Below are positions 25,393 through 36,415 of a stretch of DNA of 64,000 nucleotides, piece by piece. The position numbers and the translations under genes are program-made. The stretch lies in assembly GCA_019009955.1 (NCBI GenBank), contig CM032228.1, positions 72,284,001-72,348,000 of the forward strand, given 5' to 3'. The notes under the pieces were generated by a model that saw nothing but the letters and a program-made list of their open reading frames with translations, did not search any database and was not told the origin of the DNA. The DNA is from Riptortus pedestris (taxonomy: Eukaryota > Arthropoda > Insecta > Hemiptera > Alydidae). Position 1 is the first letter of the stretch. Each line of letters starts with the position of its first letter.

Positions 25393-26143
25393 CATAAATT
25401 TGCTTGGTACTCATATCTATTATTTCTATAAAACTATCTCGTATTTACCATATATACCTAAATGTTTACTTCCCTTTAGCTATGCTATTGTAGAAGGCTG
25501 TATTAATTGCTTCATATTAAATAAGCAAAAAGGAAAATAACACTTATGATTTATGGTATCACCTGCCTTAAGTGCGTAGGAAGCATATTAAAATTTCTTT
25601 TCTTGAAATAGCAGGGATAATTAAGTATTTTTGGGAACGTTGGAAGATTTGGCACAATCAGACGGTGCAGAATAGATAAAAAGAATAATGCCTTCTCTCA
25701 GGGGTTGAATCGTCAACGTAATTTGGGGTAACAATATTATTTATTGAGTTGTTTCTTGGGTTTCAGCCCCAAGGCTAAATTTAGCTAATTTTCTTAGAAT
25801 TTAAAAAGTTTTGGGAGTGTCCCTTTTAAGGATGAATTTACTCATAAGACTATTACTCATAATCGTTCATCTTATAAAATAAAAATGATTCGAACAACAA
25901 TGTACTATTGTGAGTAGAAAAGTCCGTCACGCAGGGGCTGCATAAACTAAGCAGATCTCCTACATGCGTCACGTATTTGCATTTATCTCAAAGCGTAAAA
26001 GTTCAATGAGAACAATATTTGGTATTTAGGCTTCAAATAACGGGCTTTATAATATAACACCCCATTGTTAATATGACATGAGTAGGAGGGGGTTTATTGA
26101 AGACCGAAAACTAAAACAAAGAGTATGTATGTATGTATTTATG

Positions 26144-26200
<57 letters not shown>

Positions 26201-26202
<2 letters not shown>

Positions 26203-26225
26203 CGACCGCTAGAGCGTTAACAGGC

Positions 26226-26282
<57 letters not shown>

Positions 26283-26305
26283 CGACCGCTAGAGCGTTAA
26301 TAGGC

Positions 26306-26343
<38 letters not shown>

Positions 26344-26375
26344 GACCGCTAGAGCGTTAACAGGCATTATATATA
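26201..26375 (+). repeat. Compound repeat: CGACCGCTAGAGCGTTAACA plus (TA)n, three units
   Basis: Units start at 26201, 26281 and 26341; the 20-bp core is nearly identical and only the (TA)n length varies. The core is the normal left neighbour of the H-family microsatellite, here amplified locally. Confidence 0.8.
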
Positions 26376-26758
26376 TAGTTGTCCCTCGATAATCCGACAC
26401 TTTTTAATCCGACGTACTCGGTAGTCCGACGCGCTACAGGCAGCAACATGCATCTCCCTCCCACCGCTCCGGCAGGAAGCAAAACAAACCTGCAGTGAAA
26501 AATGGCAAGCACAAGTGTGAAACGTAAACATAAAACATTAAGTTTATCTGAAAAATGATGATGAGCCTGTACATGTATCCTGGTATTAATAAATTACATG
26601 TACCTTTACTGTTTCTTCCTTTTTTTTTTAACTTCATTGTGTTCAAACGCATTAAGAATAAAACATCTTTGATAATATGACATTTTTGGTAATCCGACAT
26701 TTTCGGTAATCCAACACTCTCTCGGTCCCTTAACTGTCGGATTATCGAGGGACAACTT
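26376..26758 (+). mobile_element. Tigger/pogo-like MITE with the start of a transposase
   Basis: 383-bp element bounded by TA (26374-26375 and 26759-26760), with perfect 23-bp terminal inverted repeats at 26377-26399 and 26735-26757 (AGTTGTCCCTCGATAATCCG...). An ATG at 26502 opens MASTSVKRKHKTLSLSEK and then a stop at 26556-26558. This resembles the first residues of CENP-B/Tigger/jerky DNA-binding domains, so the copy looks like an internal-deletion derivative of a full transposon. Short AATCCGAC motifs repeat inside both ends. It sits directly in the (TA)n tract of an H-family element. Confidence 0.82.
26502..26558 (+). pseudogene. Truncated Tigger-like transposase N-terminus
   Basis: 18 codons followed by TGA. 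The basic KRKHKTLSLSEK stretch matches the opening of CENP-B-type helix-turn-helix domains; the rest of the transposase is missing. After the stop, another frame reads ENDDEPVHVSWY, possibly the original C-terminus brought close by the deletion (inference). Confidence 0.55.
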
Positions 26759-27069
26759 TATCTTTATATATATAATTTTCAGCAGACCTCATTTTCGTCA
26801 TCACCTATGTAGGATCGACGGACTTTAGTGGACATTTTTCTAAAATTGCATCATGAATACGACTTCAATAGGTTGATTTCCCATAAGAGAAATCTGCTTA
26901 AAATGTTATTTGCAAACTTTAATAACTTACATATATAGTCGGAATATTTATAAAAAAGTTAGGCAGTTATCAAAATTACAATTTATAAAACAAAAAAAAA
27001 ACAGTTTTATAAACTTTAATAAAACAATTTATAACTCTCATCTTATATAAATTGCTTAATTTAAATATT

Positions 27070-27197
27070 TGATTTAGTGACGAACTCATTAAATAAAATC
27101 CTTTGTCTCACCCTGGCTAGAAAACGGTGGTAACCTATAGAAAGCCCGTCCCCATTAGCCATAGTAGCACAGAGTGGACGATAATAAATTAGTAATT
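27070..27197 (+). mobile_element. tRNA-derived SINE, body and 3' end only
   Basis: Lacks the tRNA head. It starts TTTAGTGACGAACTCATTAA and proceeds through CACCCTGGCTAGAAAA and CCCCATTAGCCATAGTAG to GTGGACGATAATAAATTAG. A 5'-truncated copy, as expected for target-primed reverse transcription. Confidence 0.8.
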
Positions 27198-28289
27198 TGA
27201 TGACTTGGGGTACACGCAAATAGAATTCCGTTTTCATAATATTTATTTTAATTGCTTTGACCTACATGATTCATTCCTTTAAGCAGATTCTCCCATAAGG
27301 GAAATTGTCAAAAAAGGTTCTACATATTTTTTCAGAACACTAGATGGATAGGAAATAAGCACAATTGTTTATTTCCGCCTCCTCATTAATCTAGTTTGCT
27401 TGTTAACGCACATATCTAAAACTTCTGATATTTACTTAATTTATGTTCTGTCTTCTTTAATGATGCGCCATCGTAGCAGTATCTTAAATAAATTATAATA
27501 CAACTTTTGATTACGTTTATATCCAGAACCTCACACTCACTAATATAGCCGTATACGTGCTAGCCGTGTTACCCGCCGTTGACGTGTTGAAATAGAAATG
27601 GTTTACCATGGAAATATAAAGATTGGTTACACAAAATTATCCCGATATATAAACTAATAATATAAATTCCCTGTAACATGAACAGTGAAACTGCTGCCAT
27701 TCATTGGTTTTACCCGAGATAGAAGCATTTAGACAAATGTATGATTAGATATGCTGGTATACGGAAACTAATTGATATAATAATGGTTTCCTGTCGAAGT
27801 ATAAATAATAGATAACGGAAGAATTAAATAATCCATTTAGAATTAGTCATATTTATAGTTTGGAGCATGAAGCCTATTAGACGAATATTGACGGATTTAT
27901 TATCGTTCTTGGGATCAAATAAATCTAGTTTTCAGTCGAATTAAACCGATTTTAACCCTCCTAGTTGAAAAATCGGATTCTCATATAGACCTCTTGTACC
28001 TTTTGATTGTTGAACAAATATATAATTTTATAAAAATCCTACTAGCCGTTTTTGAGTGAATAACAAACGGGTGTAGAGATAGAACAGATTTTGGTGCTAT
28101 TGTTGTTAGAATGGTTTGAAACAAAAAAAAACAAACAAAAAAAAAACAGAATTTGCCCAAACCATCTTGTCTGAAAATCAGACAAACCTGTTTTTGAGTT
28201 TTATTTATATAATAGATAAATGTGTAAAATCTTTTCATCTTAGAAAATTAAAACGAAAAGATATTTTTATCCATAAACTAAGTAATAAT
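27198..28289. other. Intergenic, little recognisable
   Basis: AT-rich. A solitary H-family hairpin-like end lies at 27283-27312 (AGCAGATTCTCCCATAAGGG). Nothing else was identified. Confidence 0.4.
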
Positions 28290-28350
28290 CCTGTAGATAA
28301 TCCGTCCCAATTAGCCATAGTAATTTAAAGTGGACATTAATAAATAACAA
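28290..28350 (+). mobile_element. SINE 3'-end fragment (plus arm of palindrome)
   Basis: Contains CCTGTAGATAATCCGTCCCA, ATTAGCCATAGTA and GTGGACATTAATAAATAACA, the last ~60 bp of the SINE. It faces an opposite copy at 28359-28419. Confidence 0.75.
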
Positions 28351-28358
28351 TATTATTT

Positions 28359-28419
28359 TTGTTATTTATTAATACCCACTTTGTGTCAGAATGGCAAATT
28401 TGGACGGGTTATCTACAGG
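28359..28419 (-). mobile_element. SINE 3'-end fragment (minus arm of palindrome)
   Basis: Inverted counterpart of 28290-28350. TTGTTATTTATTAATACCCA is followed by the SINE end in reverse and stops at CTACAGG. The inner 13 bp on each side (28338-28350 and 28359-28371) are perfectly complementary around an 8-bp spacer. Confidence 0.75.
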
Positions 28420-28421
28420 AT

Positions 28422-28650
28422 TGTTATTATTATTATTTATTAACGTCCACTTTTTTGCAACTAAGGCTAATTGGGACGGGTTATCTACAGGTTACCACCC
28501 TTTTCTAGCCAGGGTGGGACTTAGGATGTTATTTAATGAATTTCGTCACTAAATAATTTCCCTTGCCCAGGCGAGAATCGAACACGCCCCTCTAGGTTTA
28601 CCATGTGAGATTAAGGGTAACGCTTTAACTCACATGGCTAACCTGAGCCT
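28422..28650 (-). mobile_element. tRNA-derived SINE, full length
   Basis: On the minus strand it carries GGCTCAGGTTAGCCATGTGA, an A-box-like start, a B-box-like GTTCGATTCTCGCCT and the complete body, with a tail of TAATAATAATAACA. Best-preserved copy together with 30009-30236; useful as the family reference. Confidence 0.88.
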
Positions 28651-28790
28651 TTCTACAGGGTTGGACTAAATATTATATTTAAAGAGTTCGTCCCTAAATA
28701 CATTCCTATTATAAGGGAGGAATCTAAACTATGACACTAGTTTCTTCCAGGTGGAATTAAGAATAAATGATATGACTAACCGTATCCTCT
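28651..28790 (-). mobile_element. Older, diverged SINE copy
   Basis: Directly adjoins the previous SINE. CTACAGGGTTGGACTAAATA, TTTAAAGAGTTCGTCCCTAA and ATGATATGACTAACCGTA align in order with the family body and head, with many substitutions and a deletion. Same orientation, so an older insertion or tandem remnant. Confidence 0.5.
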
Positions 28791-28984
28791 TCTCTAATAA
28801 TGATAATCACATATACTAATTTGAAGGAGCTCTGAATAAGCAATATTTCGTGTTGCATAGAATGAAGTCATCCCTTTTGACACTATTTTCCCAAATAGCC
28901 ATCTTTAAACATTTTTTTTTTTTTCAGTAGCATCTTATTGATTCAAAAGCATTTGACTCCATGATGTAAACAGGCGAATATTAT

Positions 28985-29270
28985 TATTGCGTGGAAGTCA
29001 CGGAAAGAGCATTCCTCAAGGGAAAACAGTTTGAGCTGGGAGGGGATACGTCAAGTGGCGCGAAGGTTAGCAAGAGGTCGGGGCAAGATTGTTCCGACAA
29101 TAGGATATCTGGGAGCAAGGTCTGGTCCATTCAGGGCTGATTTGGTCAGAGCATGGAGTATGGGATACATCAGACATAATATACCTCCAAACCACACCTA
29201 TTCTTGGGAACAGTGCCACATCCGTGCTTCTTCATGTCTTCACCCTTACAAAATGGACAATTGAATACAC
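28985..29270. other. G+C-richer block, unassigned
   Basis: 77 open codons on the plus strand (29031-29264) and, on the minus strand, a short frame reading CPFCKGEDMKKHGC that looks like a zinc ribbon but meets a stop soon after. No family could be assigned; possibly a transposon remnant. Confidence 0.25.
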
Positions 29271-29591
29271 TTTAAAAACATATCCCCGTCTCACACATGT
29301 TAGGCACTTTTCACTTTCACTTCATATTTTCTCTTTTTGTATGATTATTTTCACCTTGATTTCATTTTCCACAACATGAGCTGTCCTGCATTAGCAGATT
29401 CCCCTGACTTGAAATATTTTTTACGGTTATTTTAAAGACCTTGAAGATGAAGTCGGTCTATTCTGGGCGATGGCTTTAAGTTCAGGACGCGGAACTTAAT
29501 AGCGTCCTTCGTCAAACTTAAAAGCCATTTTAACTTCAGTCTCCTTTGGCCTTTACCCACTGCTGTGGAATTCATTGTCTTGCTCAGGTAA

Positions 29592-29699
29592 CAGGTTTTA
29601 GCAGATTTCCTTTTTTTAAGGTAAATCAGCTATTGAGGTTGTACTCATTCCTCAAATGCCCAACGGTACGGTAAATGAAGAAAATGAGGGGCTTTCAAA

Positions 29700-29753
<54 letters not shown>

Positions 29754-30822
29754 CCGCTCTAGGTGATAGCAATTTTGTTTTATCGTTACAGGTAGAATTA
29801 ATGATCAAGTCCTTTAACGGGTAAATCGATCAGTTTAGAGGGGCTGTTAGTTAAAATTCGTAATATCTCCGTTATTATACGACGAATCAAAAAATTGTAT
29901 AGAACCAATATTATTGTACATTTAATTACCTATAAATACAATACATGTTCTCTGATATGAATATTAAGAGAGATATTTGGAGGTTTTAGTTTTATTTTTT
30001 TTTTTTTTATTTATTTATTTATTTATTAACGTCCACTTTTTGCAACTTAGGCTAATCGGGACGGGTTATCTACAGGTTACTACCCTTTTCTAGCCAGGGT
30101 GGGATTTTAGGACATTATTTAATGAATTTCGTCACTAAATAATTTCCTTTGCCCAGGCGAGAATCGAACTCGCCACTCTAGGTTTCCATGTGAGATAAAG
30201 GTCAACGCTTTAACTCGCATGGCTAACGTGAGCCCCAAAAAATAGAAATAAAAAAAATGTGTTTACAAAGTTTTCAGCCTTCAGTAAATACCTACTCCAA
30301 CTCATGTCATATTAACAATAAGCTGTTATAATATGAACCTCATTATTTTAATCTTAAAATGCCAAATATTGTTTTGATGAGACCTTTTTTATGCGAAATA
30401 CATGAAAATTCGTTTTGTGATGACATCATTAATTAAAATTTTATGTTCTAATTCAAAAATGTTTCTTTGATCTATACCATACTTCATATTTAACCGTTTA
30501 AGTCAACGCTATTGATCATATTTGTTAGGTAGTATTCCGACTAGGAATAGATGGTGAGTTGAGAAGGGATCGAGAATTACAAATATTTGCGTTATTTTGA
30601 GTCGGATATTGTTAAAAATGTTATGAAACCAAACTTTTTAAAATATTGGTGCTCTAAAAATGTTGCTCTCTGCATTTTTTTAAACTGAAATGTTAAGGGA
30701 GTAATTAGTACTCTCTGGGTTTATATCCGTATATGTGATCAGATTAAATCGTTAGTGTGTTATAACAGTATGTGGGAAATATGCTTAGTTCACGCAGCTA
30801 TTGCGGGAGGGACTTTGTTTTT
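29592..30822 (-). mobile_element. H-family element carrying a SINE
   Basis: Hairpin end at 29596-29630 (TTAGCAGATTTCC and AAATCAGCTATTGAGG on the plus strand), (TA)n at 29702-29751 and the G/C-rich end near 30776-30822 (GGGAAATATGCTTAGTTCAC). The full-length SINE at 30009-30236 lies inside. Without it the copy is about 1 kb. Confidence 0.72.
30009..30236 (-). mobile_element. tRNA-derived SINE inserted in an H-family element
   Basis: Full-length copy with B-box-like GAGTTCGATTCTCGCC and a tail of ATAAATAAATAAATAAA, preceded on the plus strand by a T-rich stretch. It interrupts the H copy at 29592-30822 between the sequences read as AAATATCTC and CTGAAGGCTGAAAAC on the minus strand. Confidence 0.87.
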
Positions 30823-31368
30823 TCGTAGACAGAAAAACAAGATCTCTATGTTATAACTAAGAAATAGCTCGACAGATGCACTTAATAAGCTTCTAAGATG
30901 AGATAAATAAAAAATAAAAAAAATCCTTCCTAGTGTAGAGTTTAAAAGGTCAAGGCTGTTGTGAGGTGATTGTGAAGAAAGAGAATGATAAAAAAATACG
31001 GTATTGGGTATTGATGGCTTCCGTCCGCCAATTTCCTGATATCAGCTGGGAAAAAAAGTATTAATGAAGTAGATACTCCATTCCATATGTTCATCCTGGA
31101 TCAAGATCACTCGCCGTTGCAAGGTAGTTAAATAGTTATTCGAATAAAGACTCTCAACGATGGAGTAAAAAAAAAAATAACGCAACATGGAACAGATGGA
31201 GAACATTACACTCATCCAAGTATGCAGTATGTGACTAAACAATATAACTCTAGAACAATGTGACTTCATAAGGTCATTGTTTTTCTGCACTTGTGGCAAA
31301 ACTGAATTCAAATCAGAAATATGTAAGATGCTTTATTCTACAGTTCAAGTACTTATTCCCTAATTTCA

Positions 31369-31955
31369 AAAACCCGTGACGCAGGTGATGCGTTAACTAA
31401 GCAGATTTCCCAAGTGCACCACAAAAAGTAAAAGCTCAGTGAACAATATTTGGTATTTAAGCTTCAAATAAACTGCTTCATGATATAAAAGCTTATTGTT
31501 AATATGGCATGAGTAGGAGTGGGGGTTTAATGAAGGCCGAAAGTTAAAAAATGCAAATTTCACTGTTACTAATCAAGATAGTGAAAAAAACAAAACACGC
31601 ATATTACTAAATTTATAGAACATTTAATTTACCATAAGAGTTCTTCTATACACTTTTTCGATCCGACACATAATAATAGAACATTTTGAATTTTCGAAAT
31701 TCCCCCCTGTTCGGTTTCAGCCATTATCCCGGATTCATTATTATTACCCGGATTCATCTATGTTTTTTCATAAAACGTTTAAATATCAAGTTTGACAATG
31801 GCCTAACAAAAATTAAGACCACAAGAGTATTGAACGGATTTAATTTTCGTCATCTGTTGGGTAGGATTGATACACATTTTGCGGAACATTTTTGAAAATC
31901 TCGTCATGAGTACGACCTTAATAGCCGATTTCTCTAAAGGGAAATCTCTTAAAAT
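31369..31955 (+). mobile_element. H-family element, compact, both ends present
   Basis: Starts CCCGTGACGCAGGTGATGCG and ends CGATTTCTCTAAAGGGAAAT then CTCTTAAAA. About 585 bp. The internal (TA)n is deleted: a sequence equivalent to ACCAAACTC runs directly into GTATTGAACGGATTTAATTT. Confidence 0.7.
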
Positions 31956-32087
31956 GTATTCCAAAAATTGGCATTTGGTGATTAACCTAGCTTAGATATT
32001 TTTGAGGCTCTGATGGTTCTGTTATTATTTGAACAACCTATACCTAAACTTTGCACAATAAAATTCTTTTAAAGAGTTAAATAGTAG

Positions 32088-32091
<4 letters not shown>

Positions 32092-32141
<50 letters not shown>
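32092..32141. repeat. (TA)n microsatellite
   Basis: About 50 bp, following an H-family copy by ~140 bp; no flanking H-family motif was found. Confidence 0.95.
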
Positions 32142-32144
<3 letters not shown>

Positions 32145-33010
32145 AGACCATAGTAAACATATGGCTGCTGCTAATGATCTGATTTTTTACCAACTTAGGT
32201 ACTGTTCGCATGAAGATAGAACACAGAATTCAAGGTGAGAGATTATAGCTATATGACGTCATCTGTGTGTCATGCATGCTTTCGATAAGAGACAGCTGTT
32301 CCATGCAATTCATTGTGACTTTGTAAATTTATTTTATCGATGTTGACCATCAAAAATTACCAAATGATATCATCAAATTACCAACGAGAGGGGACCTGTT
32401 TAGGTTACACTACACCACTTGCATGACGGATTTGAACTATTCTTTCATTTAACATATTGTAAAAATTGCTCAGCATTTGAAATATGAGAAGGCGTATTCG
32501 TATTGCCCAAGTGTTATTCTTGTGCATTTCTCATTATTTCACCTTGTAATAATTCTGTGTTATCATTTTGATACTGTGAGCCTATGTAATAACCATTACG
32601 CACGATAAGAGCTGAAGAAAGGTTTCCATTGTATTGATAAGCTTTATGTTGAGAGATAAAGGCGCTATAAGGGAACAATTGCTTTGTCAATTACAGCCAT
32701 CTGTAATAAACTAACCGAGTGCGGTTGGTTTTGAAGGCAGCGTCTATTTATACCTGATGATTTCATACCGTAAATAGGTAATTCCTTAGCTGGAGGTCAA
32801 GTGGATTCATTTAACCTCACTCCCTCACCGGCCGCCATCACAATTATGCACATTTTAGAATAATGTATTTTAATAACAGCAACATATTTCCAGGAGTATG
32901 GCGTTTGTTAACTTCATTTAGAATTGGTTTGACAGTTTTTCTGTTTATATGCCTACTGCTGTTTCATCATTCCCTATGATACTAATCCCCACGACTTATA
33001 TTCTCCTCTA
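32142..33010. other. Intergenic, nothing recognised
   Basis: Less repetitive than its surroundings. No ORF or repeat match within the window. Confidence 0.4.
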
Positions 33011-34011
33011 TTAGCAGATTTCCTTTAAAAGAAATCAGCTGTTGAGGTTGTACTCATCACGCGATATTCGAAATATTTGCACGATCCTATGAAATGTCAT
33101 TGGATCCTACCTAGGAGATAACGGAAATGAGGTCCGTTCAAAATTATATAAATATAGTTAAATGTATCTATATATTTGTCTCTTACCACTCTCTATCGGT
33201 CGCTATTTATGTTTTATTGTTACCAAACTCGATATTGATGCGTTTCATGGAAATCTAAATATCAAGTTTATTAACGGCTGAAATCGGACGAGTGGAGGGG
33301 AATTTCAAAAATTCAAAATATCTCCGTTATTATACTTCGGATCGAAAAATTGTAAGGAATCATCTCTTTGTAAAGTTAATTACCTAAAATTCTCTAATAC
33401 GGATATTAGCCCAGACATTTTGCATTTTTTTTTAGTTTTCAGCATTCAGCAAAACCCTCCACTCACTCCTGTGGCTTACTATCAATGAGCTCTAATGACA
33501 TGAACCCTTCCACTCTAAGCTTAAATCCTAAATATTGTTTTCATGCGGCCTTTATTACGCGAGATACATGCAAATTCGTTGAGTGTTATCAATTAAATTT
33601 TTCCCTTAATGCTATTTGTTTTTAAAAATGTTTATTTGGTCAATACCACACTCGATATTATTATTATTATTTATTAACGTCCACTCGATATTAACTGTTT
33701 AAGTCATTACTAAAGATCATATTTGTTATTGGAAAAAAAACGGATCAGTAATAAAGGGGGGGGATTTTAAAACTCAAAATATCTTCGTTATTATGCGTCG
33801 GATCGTAAAATGCTGTAGAACAAATTTAGTTAAAATATTGAATCTCTACAATTGTTGTTCTATGCATTTTTTCATAATTGAAATATTAAGCGAGTAATTC
33901 GTACCTTCCAGTTTTCAGTTAGAATATGTGTCGAGATAAGATCCCTAGTGTGTCATACACACATGTGGGAAATATGCTTAATTTACACAGATTCTGCGTG
34001 ACGGACTTTTT
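33011..34011 (-). mobile_element. H-family element, ~1 kb, both ends present
   Basis: Hairpin end TTAGCAGATTTCCTTTAAAA at 33011 and G/C-rich end GATTCTGCGTGACGGACTTT at 33990-34011. The two internal modules are both present, each with AAAATATCT, CGTTATTATGCGTCGGATCG-type words and the AATATTAAGCGAGTAAT motif. Contains the 22-bp SINE insertion. Confidence 0.75.
33661..33682 (-). mobile_element. 22-bp SINE insertion with 11-bp target-site duplication
   Basis: The insert reads GGACGTTAATAAATAATAAT then AA on the minus strand, exactly the SINE 3' end. It is flanked by a perfect repeat ACTCGATATTA (33650-33660 and 33683-33693) that occurs only once in other H-family copies. This marks an extremely 5'-truncated insertion. 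Confidence 0.85.
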
Positions 34012-34607
34012 TAAATATTATTTTTAATGTTCTATTACATACCATTCCATCATACCGGCAAGCTCGAGGCGAATTTCTGAAAACTGTTTCAAACCTTGGT
34101 CATTCATCTACTTACTGATCATGAGAATATCAATGGAAAGCTATAATTATTAACATTTGGGATCAACGGATTAGGCCTTGTTTTAATAGTGAATTTTATC
34201 TGTAAATACATGATGCTCTAAACTGAGGTCGGAAAATCAGATTTACGGTAAGAATAATTCCTGCTTTTAAAGTTATGTTCTTCTACAAACAGCTATAATT
34301 TGTCGTTACTTTTTTACGGGAACATAATGCAGTAACTCATGTCTGCAGGCAGATGTAATCGACTCCATTCTATATATTATGTAATTTGGAAAACTTTGAA
34401 ATCATGTAGCAATACTGTACCGTGCACACCCTAATGAGCGATAAATACTCAAAGAAAGTCAAGAAAATGATTTTCTCTATGACCTCAGTACCAATGACTA
34501 AGATAAATTACAAAAGACATCCATGTATTTCATTAATATCTTTAAATGTCATTTACTTATACTGAAGGAATAATTGAAAAAATGATGTTGACATCATTGC
34601 TGATAAA

Positions 34608-34800
34608 GTATTTATTTATTTGGAGCTTCGCAGCTGTGGCGATGTTGCTCAGGAAAAAAAACTGTATAAAATTAAAAAACGAAATGAAGCAAAATTAATT
34701 TAAACGAACATAAAACAACATAACTGAAATGTAACACGAAAAATAGAAAAGCAACACGAAACAGAAATTGAACATGAAAAACAGAAATGGAACTGTATTA
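34608..34800 (-). mobile_element. LINE 3'-end fragment, opposite orientation
   Basis: The plus strand starts TATTTATTTATTTGGAGCTT, CGCAGCTGTGGCGATGTTGC, the reverse complement of the LINE end at 44469-44512, followed by an A-rich 3' UTR equivalent (GAAATGAAGCAAAATTAATT). The upper border is uncertain. Confidence 0.65.
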
Positions 34801-34974
34801 GAGTAATGGAAAAATTAGGATTAATGGAACAGTATATCAGAACATTGGTTGTTTATCTCATGTCACAAAAACATTCCAGGGTTTATGTAACTAAAACGTA
34901 CCAAAAAACATTTAAGCGAATCATAATTGTTTAAATTGCCAAGACTTAATGATGGGTCTTCTGGAAAATTTTAA

Positions 34975-35090
34975 GAGTCTTTCACGCAGGAGTTGCCTAA
35001 ACGAAGCAGATGCCCCACATACTGCATATGCTATTGACCTGTTACATTATATTCTCTATTTCTACTGAAATAAGTAGCATTTGTAAGCGG
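34975..35090 (+). mobile_element. H-family 5'-end fragment
   Basis: TCTTTCACGCAGGAGTTGCC, then TAAACGAAGCAGATGCCCCA and TATTCTCTATTTCTACTGAA. Nothing recognisable of the element beyond this. Confidence 0.55.
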
Positions 35091-35407
35091 GTCTTCACAT
35101 GTAAGTAGGACACGAGAAGTTTAGATGCTGCATTGCAACAAAAACACGACAAGAGAACCATTTGATTTATATTGACGACTAAATAGCTATTGTAAGTGAG
35201 TTTTATCTCGAAACACTAATACTCTTGAGGTTTAGGCATATTAGCGTTCCTGAGTTACAACCCTATTGAGTGACGGATAATGTTTCTCATCACTTGGAAT
35301 GGTCTCGGCGAAGACATCAGACTTAACAATAACCATAAGTCAACTTCACAAGAGTTTTGATACGCCTAGGAGAGTAGGAGCAGTGGAGAACATACTACCT
35401 CTAGCAA

Positions 35408-36415
35408 AAAAGTCCGTCACGCAGGGGCTGCATAAACTAAGCAGATTTCCCACGTGAAGTTTTAATATAGATAAATCTACATGCTCGTAACGCAACACCA
35501 CAGAGGATATTAAGTGATTAAATACAAATATAATGAGAAATGCTTCAGTCAATTTACATTTTAATAACCTCCACACCAGGAAGCGTCTGATTTGTAAAGA
35601 AGTAGTTCAGCCAACCTCTCAGAGCTGAGTAGATAGATAGAAATATTCCCGACCGGAAACCAAAACAATTACTGAAATATATCTGTAAATAATAAATTCA
35701 TTTTATTGAAAACTATTTATTATATATAATATTGCCATTTATAAGGAATAAGAATAATTTTTATCTCAAGCGCACTAACTTTAGTGATCTAAGAACAAAA
35801 GGAGGGTGGGGGGGGGGGGCGTCATCAGAACGTATATCGTGTATTTCATCTAGAAAAGATTTATTGAACACATTATTTAGTATTTTGACTTGAAATAACA
35901 CGGCTCATGATACATTGGCTTATTCTTGACGTGTGATGAAAAAGAAAGGAGGTTTACTGATGGCTTAAAATTAAAATAAAATGCTAAGATCTGGGTTGAT
36001 ATTTGGAATAAAGAAATAATGTGTAATGTATTAACAAAATTAATAGAACACTACATTTGCAATAAGATTGTTTCCATGCCATTTTTCGACCAGAAGTATA
36101 ATAACAAAGATATTCCAATTTTTGAAATTCCCCGCATTCTCCTCTTGTCAGATTTTAGGCATTAACGAACTTGATCTTTAGCTTTGCATGAAACGCTTAT
36201 ACATATATAGAGTTCGGTAACAATCAAACAAAGATTGTGACAGCTGGATTGATAACAGACAAATATATAGATATGTGGATAGAAATATAATCTTGAACGG
36301 ACCTCATTTTCGTTATCTACTTAGTAGGATCGATGGACATTTGAGGAAATGTTTCGAAAATTGCTTCATGAGTACAACCTCAATAGCCGATTTCCCTTAT
36401 GGGAAATAAGCTAAA
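35408..36415 (+). mobile_element. H-family element, ~1 kb, both ends present
   Basis: Starts AAGTCCGTCACGCAGGGGCT and ends CGATTTCCCTTATGGGAAAT, then AAGCTAAAA. It belongs to a subtype whose left part contains TTGAAAACTATTTATTATAT and AGGGGTGGGG-like G runs; the same left part occurs at 41858, 55085 and 63280. Confidence 0.75.

Larger units (their letters stand above)
25921..26906 (+). mobile_element. H-family element carrying a Tigger-like MITE
   Basis: Starts GTCCGTCACGCAGGGGCTGC and ends with the hairpin GATTTCCCATAAGAGAAATC followed by TGCTTAAAA. The (TA)n region is expanded into three units of CGACCGCTAGAGCGTTAACA plus (TA)n, starting at 26201, 26281 and 26341. A 383-bp Tigger-like MITE occupies the last tract. 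Confidence 0.75.

Noticed and set aside
26201..26375. CRISPR-like array
   Set aside because: Only three repeats, with simple (TA)n between them, inside a eukaryotic transposable element.
28422..28650. tRNA gene
   Set aside because: The head has A- and B-box-like motifs, but it is attached to a repeated SINE body with a TAA tail and occurs in many copies, and a cloverleaf with proper stems is not formed.
29100..29265. Zinc-ribbon transposase on the minus strand
   Set aside because: CPFCKGEDMKKHGC is suggestive, but a stop follows within about 30 codons and no further domain can be read; chance is likely.
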